Assembly: GCA_025758045.1 (NCBI GenBank) | Contig: CP107208.1 | Coordinates: 868,001 to 932,000, forward strand | Direction: 5' to 3' | DNA length: 64,000 nt | Source: Oscillospiraceae bacterium | GTDB lineage: Bacteria; Bacillota; Clostridia; Oscillospirales; Ruminococcaceae | Part shown: one piece after another, positions 59,523 to 64,000 of the stretch | Layout of the letters: each line of letters opens with the position of its first letter | Position numbering within the stretch: the first letter of the stretch is position 1 | Position numbers and translations under genes: made by a program | Notes under the pieces: generated by a model | Told to the model about the DNA's origin: nothing | Database searches by the model: none | What the model saw: the letters and a program-made list of their open reading frames with translations, nothing else

Positions 59523-60701
59523 TTATTCAAACACATTATCTTCCTCAGGAATTTCTTCGGCAACAGCGTTGCCCTCGGCATCGATTCCTCGGCGGTCCAG
59601 CATGGCGTGGATGAACTCCTGCGCCAAACCGTACAACGTGGCAAACACCGGCACGCCGATGACCATGCCGGGGATGCCCAGCAGATCCCCGCCCACTACG
59701 ATGGAGAACAGCACCCACAAAGCCGAAATGCCGATGGACTGGCCCAGGATCTTCGGGCCGATAAAATTGCCGTCAAACTGCTGGATGATCAAAATCAGGA
59801 TGCAGAAGATCAGCGCCTGGATGGGGTTGACCAGCAGCAGGATGAAGATGCTGGGCACCGCGCCAATGAACGGGCCGAACACCGGGATAATGTTGGTGAT
59901 GCCGATGAACACGCTGATCAGCACAGCAAAGTCCAGCCGCAGCACCGTCATGCAGACAAAGGTAATAACGCCGATGATGGCGGAGTCGATGATCTTGCCG
60001 ATGAAGAAACCGGTGAAGTTATCGTTGGCATAGTGGCAGATGCGCAGCGTCTGCTCGGCCGCACGGCGGGGCAGCAGCGCGTGGGTCACGGTGCGCAGCT
60101 GGTGCAGCAGGTGCTCCTTGTCTGCCAGCATGTAGATGCTGGATGCAATCGCCGTAAAGACATTGACGAAGTTGCCCGCCACATTGCCCATGGTGGACAT
60201 GATCTGCGGCAGGGCCGTTTTGCCTAGGTTGTAGACCTCGTTGAGCATGGCCTCGGAATCATCCAGCATTTTAATGGCGCGGTCCAGATCCACACCGTAG
60301 CGCCCCTGGACGAACAGCAGCATTTCCTGAATGCCGTTGATATACTGCGGCACATTATTAAACAGCGTCATAATGCTGTTTACGATCTGCGGAATGACCA
60401 GCCAGGCCAGCAGCACGATCAACAGCACCGCCACCAGGTACGCCAGCAAAATGGCTACCCACCGCCAGCGCTTGGAATTTTTCAACAGTTTGGCGTGGAA
60501 AAACCGCACCATGGGGTCTAAAATGTAGGCGATTACGATACCCCCGAAGAAGGGGGACAAGATGCCCATCAGTGCGCCGAACCCGCCCAGGAAATAGCCC
60601 AGGTTGTTCAGCAGCAGGTAAAATGCAATACCGGCGCATACGATGGCTACCCAATCCAAGATGCTTTCCGGCTTTTTGTCAATAAAACGCTTTCCGCTCA
60701 C
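59523..60701 (-). CDS. AI-2E family permease
   Basis: The 392-residue protein has about seven or eight membrane helices and the family motifs IGITNIIPVFGPFIGAVPS and IIQQFDGNFIGPKILGQSIGISALW. Relatives include YdiK, YtvI and putative AI-2 or sodium/proton exporters; the substrate is not predictable. The start is GTG at 60701 after CAAGGAATT. It lies 87 bp downstream of a paralogue on the same strand. Confidence 0.9.
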   Translation of the reverse strand: MSGKRFIDKKPESILDWVAIVCAGIAFYLLLNNLGYFLGGFGALMGILSPFFGGIVIAYILDPMVRFFHAKLLKNSKRWRWVAILLAYLVAVLLIVLLAWLVIPQIVNSIMTLFNNVPQYINGIQEMLLFVQGRYGVDLDRAIKMLDDSEAMLNEVYNLGKTALPQIMSTMGNVAGNFVNVFTAIASSIYMLADKEHLLHQLRTVTHALLPRRAAEQTLRICHYANDNFTGFFIGKIIDSAIIGVITFVCMTVLRLDFAVLISVFIGITNIIPVFGPFIGAVPSIFILLLVNPIQALIFCILILIIQQFDGNFIGPKILGQSIGISALWVLFSIVVGGDLLGIPGMVIGVPVFATLYGLAQEFIHAMLDRRGIDAEGNAVAEEIPEEDNVFE

Positions 60702-60788
60702 AATTCCTTGCCTCTCTCAATCATTGCCCGTTTGGCTTATTCATTTTATTGTACTTGCATATAGGGGCATGGTGCAAGAGGCAAATTG

Positions 60789-61955
60789 TTAATTTTTTGC
60801 CTTTTTTGTAACAGTTTTTTCCTGCGGGGCGGGCGGTGGTTCCTCGGGCAGGCCGCGGGCCGTCAGCCCGGCGCCCACCGCCTGCCGTGCCAGCGCTGCC
60901 AAAACGGCCAGCGTGGGCACACCGGCTACCATGCCGGGGATGCCAAACAGCTCGCCGCCCACCACGATGGCCAGCAGCACCCCCAGTCCGGATAGCCCCG
61001 TGGCCCCGCCCAAAATGCGCGGCGCGATGAAGTTGCCGTCGATCTGCTGCACGGCCAGGATAATAATCAGGAACTCTGCCGCCTGCAGGGGCGACTCCAG
61101 CAGCAACAGCAGCACCCCCGGCACTGCGCCCAAAAACGGCCCCAGCACCGGCACGATGTTGGTCGCGCCCACCATCACGGCGATCAGCGGCGCGTAGTCC
61201 AGCCGCAAAAGCAGCATCAGGGCAAAGGTCTCGGTGCCCACCAGCAGTGCGTCCACCAGCTGCCCGCCGATGTACCCACTAAAAGTTCGGTCCGCCAGCT
61301 GAAACACCGCGACCAGCTGTCCCACCGTCCGGGACGGCAGGGCGGCCCGCAGGCAAAGGCGGACGCTGTGCAGCAGCTTTTCCTTACCCAGCAGCAGGTA
61401 GATGCTGGCGGCCAGCGCAATGCCCGCATCGGCCGCCGCCCCGGCCGTGTTGGAGGCTGCTTTGGCTGCAGCCTGCGCTGCCCGGCCCGACCACGCCGCG
61501 AACTCGCTTTGCAGCCGGGCGGTCAACTGCTGCAAAATCGCGTCCATCGTGGCGGTATCCACGCCAAAGGTGGCCTGTACCCAGGCCAGCAGACGGCGCA
61601 GTGTTTCCTCGTAGGCGGCCAGTTTGCCGAACAGCGAGGTCACGCTCTGCGCCAATTGCGGCAAGATCAGCCACAGCAGCAGCCCCGCCGCGCCAAACAA
61701 CAGCGCGTAACTCACCGCCGCTCCGGCCCCGCGCCGCCCGCCAAACCACTTGGCCGCCAGCCATCGGGTGGGGATATCCAGCACGTAGGCCAGCACCAGC
61801 CCCCACAAAAACGGCCGCAGCATCGCGGCCAGCCGCCCCAGCGCCGCCGCCAGCGCGGGCAGCTGTGCTACCCCGCCAAAAATCAGTGCCGTACCAAGCG
61901 CCAGCCCCAGCCAATCCCCCACCGTGCGGGGCGTGCGGCCCAGCCAATGCTTCAT
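60789..61955 (-). CDS. AI-2E family permease (paralogue)
   Basis: The 388-residue protein has the same layout and motifs (VGATNIVPVLGPFLGAVPG, AVQQIDGNFIAPRILGGATGLSGLG) as the next gene downstream, but is more alanine- and GC-rich and clearly diverged, so the duplication is old. The start at 61955 follows CAGGAGGATACACT. It probably heads a two-gene transcript. Confidence 0.9.
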   Translation of the reverse strand: MKHWLGRTPRTVGDWLGLALGTALIFGGVAQLPALAAALGRLAAMLRPFLWGLVLAYVLDIPTRWLAAKWFGGRRGAGAAVSYALLFGAAGLLLWLILPQLAQSVTSLFGKLAAYEETLRRLLAWVQATFGVDTATMDAILQQLTARLQSEFAAWSGRAAQAAAKAASNTAGAAADAGIALAASIYLLLGKEKLLHSVRLCLRAALPSRTVGQLVAVFQLADRTFSGYIGGQLVDALLVGTETFALMLLLRLDYAPLIAVMVGATNIVPVLGPFLGAVPGVLLLLLESPLQAAEFLIIILAVQQIDGNFIAPRILGGATGLSGLGVLLAIVVGGELFGIPGMVAGVPTLAVLAALARQAVGAGLTARGLPEEPPPAPQEKTVTKKAKN

Positions 61956-62105
61956 AGTGTATCCTCCTGTGTTTTTCTTCTATCTGTTTTTCTTCTATCC
62001 TACCCGACCCGCCCCGTGGGAAAGCGCGAAACCAGGCCGGAATCCATTGAAACACCGCCCTTTTTATGCTATGATACAGGTACGACCCAAAAGGGAGGCA
62101 TCACC

Positions 62106-62759
62106 ATGACCCATACGACCGTGACCGCCGCCGAAATGAAGGCGCTGGAAAAAGCCGCTAACGACAACGGCCTTTTGTACATACAGATGATGGAAAACGC
62201 CGGCCGCGCCGCCTTTGCCCAGCTGCGCCGCCGCTTGCCCGGCCCCGCCCGGCTGCTGGTGGCGGCGGGCAGGGGCAACAATGGCGGGGACGGCTTCGTC
62301 ATGGCCCGGGTGGCCGCCAAACAGGGCTGGCAGGTGCAGGTGCTGCTGGCTGAGGGCGAGCCGAAAACGCCCGATGCTATCACTAATTTTGGATCATTAC
62401 GCGATCTGCCCGTAGAAATTCTGCACGATGCGGCATCTGCCGCCCCGGCGGATGCGGTGGTGGATGCGCTGTACGGCACGGGCTTCCATGGCACTTTGCG
62501 CCCGGCGGGCCGCACAGCCTGCGATTTAATGAATCGGCAGCACCAAAACGGTGCACTGCTGCTGGCGGTGGACCTGCCCAGCGGCATCAACGCCGATACC
62601 GGCGCGGTAGCCGAGGGTGCCGTGCGTGCAGACCTGACCGTGACCTTCCACCGCGCCAAACCGCTGCATTACATGCCGGGATCTGCCCATTATTGCGGCG
62701 AGGTGGTGGTGGCGGACATCGGCATCGGCGCTTACGCCGACGGCCAAAAAGAGGAGTAA
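62106..62759 (+). CDS. nnrE: NAD(P)H-hydrate epimerase (YjeF N-domain only)
   Basis: The 217-residue protein has MENAGRAAFAQLRRR, the nucleotide-binding GRGNNGGDGFVMARVAA and DLPSGINADTG of the YjeF_N family. It interconverts R and S forms of damaged NAD(P)H hydrate. Many bacteria fuse it to the NnrD dehydratase; here the partner domain is absent and not nearby. The start follows AAAGGGAGGCATCACC. It is followed six bases later by a regulator gene. Confidence 0.9.
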   Translation: MTHTTVTAAEMKALEKAANDNGLLYIQMMENAGRAAFAQLRRRLPGPARLLVAAGRGNNGGDGFVMARVAAKQGWQVQVLLAEGEPKTPDAITNFGSLRDLPVEILHDAASAAPADAVVDALYGTGFHGTLRPAGRTACDLMNRQHQNGALLLAVDLPSGINADTGAVAEGAVRADLTVTFHRAKPLHYMPGSAHYCGEVVVADIGIGAYADGQKEE

Positions 62760-62765
62760 AGCAAC

Positions 62766-63278
62766 ATGGGACGTTCATCCACGCGGGAAAACAAGACCCG
62801 CTACCAGTTGGCCCGGGAGGAACTGGGCCTTTCCCGCGAGAAAGCCAGCGAACTGCTGGAGACCATCGCGCCCGAGCGCATCGAAAAAATCGAGAGCGAG
62901 CGCAGCCTGCCCCGGCCGGACGAAGTGCTCATCATGGCGGAAAAGTATAAAACACCGTCGCTTTGCAACTATTTTTGCGCGCGGCAGTGCCCTATCGGCC
63001 AGCAGTACGTGCCCGAGATCCGCAGCAGTGAGCTTTCGGACATCGTGCTGAAAATGCTGGCCTCCCTCAACGCTATGGACCGCAAAAAGGAGCGGTTAAT
63101 TGAAATTGCCGCCGACGGCACCATCAGCAAGGATGAGATCGACGACTTTGTGCGCATCCAGAAAGAGCTGGAGCGCATCTCGGTCACGGTGGAAACGCTG
63201 CAGCTTTGGGTGGAAAAGATGCTGGCCAACGGCAGGATCGACACTGAGGCCTATAATAAGGAGTCGGAAGCGCCGTAA
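62766..63278 (+). CDS. XRE-like helix-turn-helix protein
   Basis: The 170-residue protein has an N-terminal HTH-like region (YQLAREELGLSREKASELLETIAPERIEKIESERS) that recalls Cro/CI folds, a middle CARQCPIGQQY with two cysteines, and a helical C-terminal half (ELERISVTVETLQLWVEKML). The target is unknown. It is probably co-transcribed with nnrE. Related clostridial proteins are annotated only as HTH-domain proteins. Confidence 0.75.
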   Translation: MGRSSTRENKTRYQLAREELGLSREKASELLETIAPERIEKIESERSLPRPDEVLIMAEKYKTPSLCNYFCARQCPIGQQYVPEIRSSELSDIVLKMLASLNAMDRKKERLIEIAADGTISKDEIDDFVRIQKELERISVTVETLQLWVEKMLANGRIDTEAYNKESEAP

Positions 63279-63383
63279 TTTCTCTCCACAGGGAAAAATA
63301 GCGCCGTTATTTTGCTGATTTTATCCTGTTTGTGCAATAAATAAGCGTGTATAATCGTATTCACAACAAAGGAGTGAATACAT

Positions 63384-63608
63384 ATGATTTCGTTAGCTGC
63401 CTTATTTCTGTTCGGTTGGTTCTTCTTCAAAAGCGTGGGGCTGGCGTTCCGGGTAGCCTGGTGCGCCGCCAAGGTGGTCGCAGCTGTGCTGTTCATGGTG
63501 GCTCTGCCGCTGATGGTGGTGGGCCTGCTCATTGGGAGCATCATCAAGCTGGCGCTGCCGCTGCTGCTCATCGCCGCCGCATTCTATTTGCTGAAAAGCT
63601 GCGCATAA
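63384..63608 (+). CDS. small hydrophobic membrane protein
   Basis: The 74-residue protein is almost wholly hydrophobic, with two or three membrane segments (LAALFLFGWFFFKSVGLAF; VVAAVLFMVALPLMVVGLLIG; LALPLLLIAAAFYLL) and a terminal SCA. The start follows ACAAAGGAGTGAATACAT, a strong site, and TATAAT lies upstream near 63350. I do not recognise a family. Confidence 0.65.
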   Translation: MISLAALFLFGWFFFKSVGLAFRVAWCAAKVVAAVLFMVALPLMVVGLLIGSIIKLALPLLLIAAAFYLLKSCA

Positions 63609-63675
63609 CCGCACAAAAGACACCGCTGTGTGGTCGTAAATGGCATACACGGCGGTATTTTTGCTTATACTGTAT

Positions 63676-63853
63676 TAAGGCAACACCGCACAATTCCCGC
63701 CTGACGGCTTAAGCACCGCTCCGGCGGCTGCGGCACGGCATCTGCGTTGCCAAAATGCTCGATAATACACAAAGTATTATCTGCGCTTTTGGCTTAGCAG
63801 CTGCCGCACCTCGCTCGCCGTATCGGCACTTAGAATTATGCGGTATTGCCTTA
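63676..63853 (-). repeat. family A MITE-like element, copy A7
   Basis: A 178-bp copy in the opposite orientation to A2, with ends TAAGGCAACACCGCACAATT and, inverted, TAAGGCAATACCGCATAATT. It separates the small membrane protein gene from the convergent gene at the window edge. Confidence 0.85.
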
Positions 63854-63863
63854 AATTTTAGTT

Positions 63864-64000
63864 TTAGTCCACCACGGGGATGTTCAGCCCAAACTCCAGC
63901 GGGCGGAACCGGGGGCAGACATTCTCGGCCGTGCAGATGACCGAGGCCGCCAAACGGCTGCCGATCTCGCAGGCTTCCGGCAGTGTCTTGCCGTAGGTCA
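63864..64000 (-). CDS. C-terminal end of a probable PfkB-type sugar kinase
   Basis: Only the last 45 codons are present; the gene enters from the right edge. The end YGKTLPEACEIGSRLAASVI followed by ENVCPRFRPLEFGL resembles the C-terminal helix and tail of PfkB/ribokinase-family carbohydrate kinases, but the catalytic part is outside the window. The call is tentative. Confidence 0.45.
   Translation of the reverse strand, partial: TYGKTLPEACEIGSRLAASVICTAENVCPRFRPLEFGLNIPVVD

Overview
The window is GC-rich, densely coding DNA of a Gram-positive anaerobe. The six-cysteine SCIFF peptide with its radical-SAM maturase, a type III glutamine synthetase, the darA-holB-ricT block, the ecfA1-ecfA2-ecfT-truA order and consensus AAGGAGG ribosome sites point to Clostridia. 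Base composition and the many short palindromic intergenic repeats suggest the Oscillospiraceae/Ruminococcaceae side (Faecalibacterium, Gemmiger, Subdoligranulum). That placement is inference; there is no rRNA gene here.

Layout. 0-4.6 kb: end of a CYTH protein, then a nitrogen block of glnN (behind a strong promoter and a leader terminator), glnA and an ANTAR protein with a pseudo-receiver domain. 4.6-12 kb: glycogen/starch genes pulA and glgP with an AraC regulator, interrupted by a RepA-like ATPase whose 3' flank carries nine TGAGAC repeats. 12-16.6 kb: a nested palindromic element, a Y-family polymerase, argF under an ARG-box promoter, and an IS3-family element. 16.7-28 kb: RNase Z, NusG_II and GNAT proteins, sbcDC, an Orn/Lys/Arg decarboxylase, scfA/scfB, an internally deleted aminotransferase and a SNF transporter. 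28.6-45 kb, mostly minus strand: galE, AraC regulator, metalloprotease lipoprotein, ClpE-like ATPase, CvpA, a DUF5711-like protein, truA, the ECF module, an RNA methyltransferase, glmM and ruvCAB. 45-54 kb: tRNA-Val, two large membrane proteins, a PTS EIIC-like permease, an esterase, a DJ-1 protein, a second IS3 copy and mgsA. 54.6-64 kb: a RICIN protein with a basic tail, a DnaA-box-like cluster, a rhomboid-like protein, darA-holB-ricT, a ferredoxin, two AI-2E permeases, nnrE, an XRE regulator, a small membrane protein and the end of a probable kinase.

The intergenic DNA is unusually repetitive. Family A is a MITE-like 178-bp element (seven copies, some longer) with about 20-bp terminal inverted repeats and TA ends. 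Family B is built on GGCTCCCC/GGGGAGCC, family C on GTAGGGGC/GCCCCTAC, family D is a long nested palindrome, and family E is a set of 24-26-bp palindromes beside genes. Copies of A and C supply the stop codons of truA and the decarboxylase gene, and a separate palindrome holds the glnN stop in its loop.

No CRISPR array, prophage or recognisable defence island is visible. The parts least explained by known families are the RepA-like/TGAGAC module, the nested palindrome family D, the glnN leader with a likely ANTAR regulator, and the RICIN-basic-tail protein.
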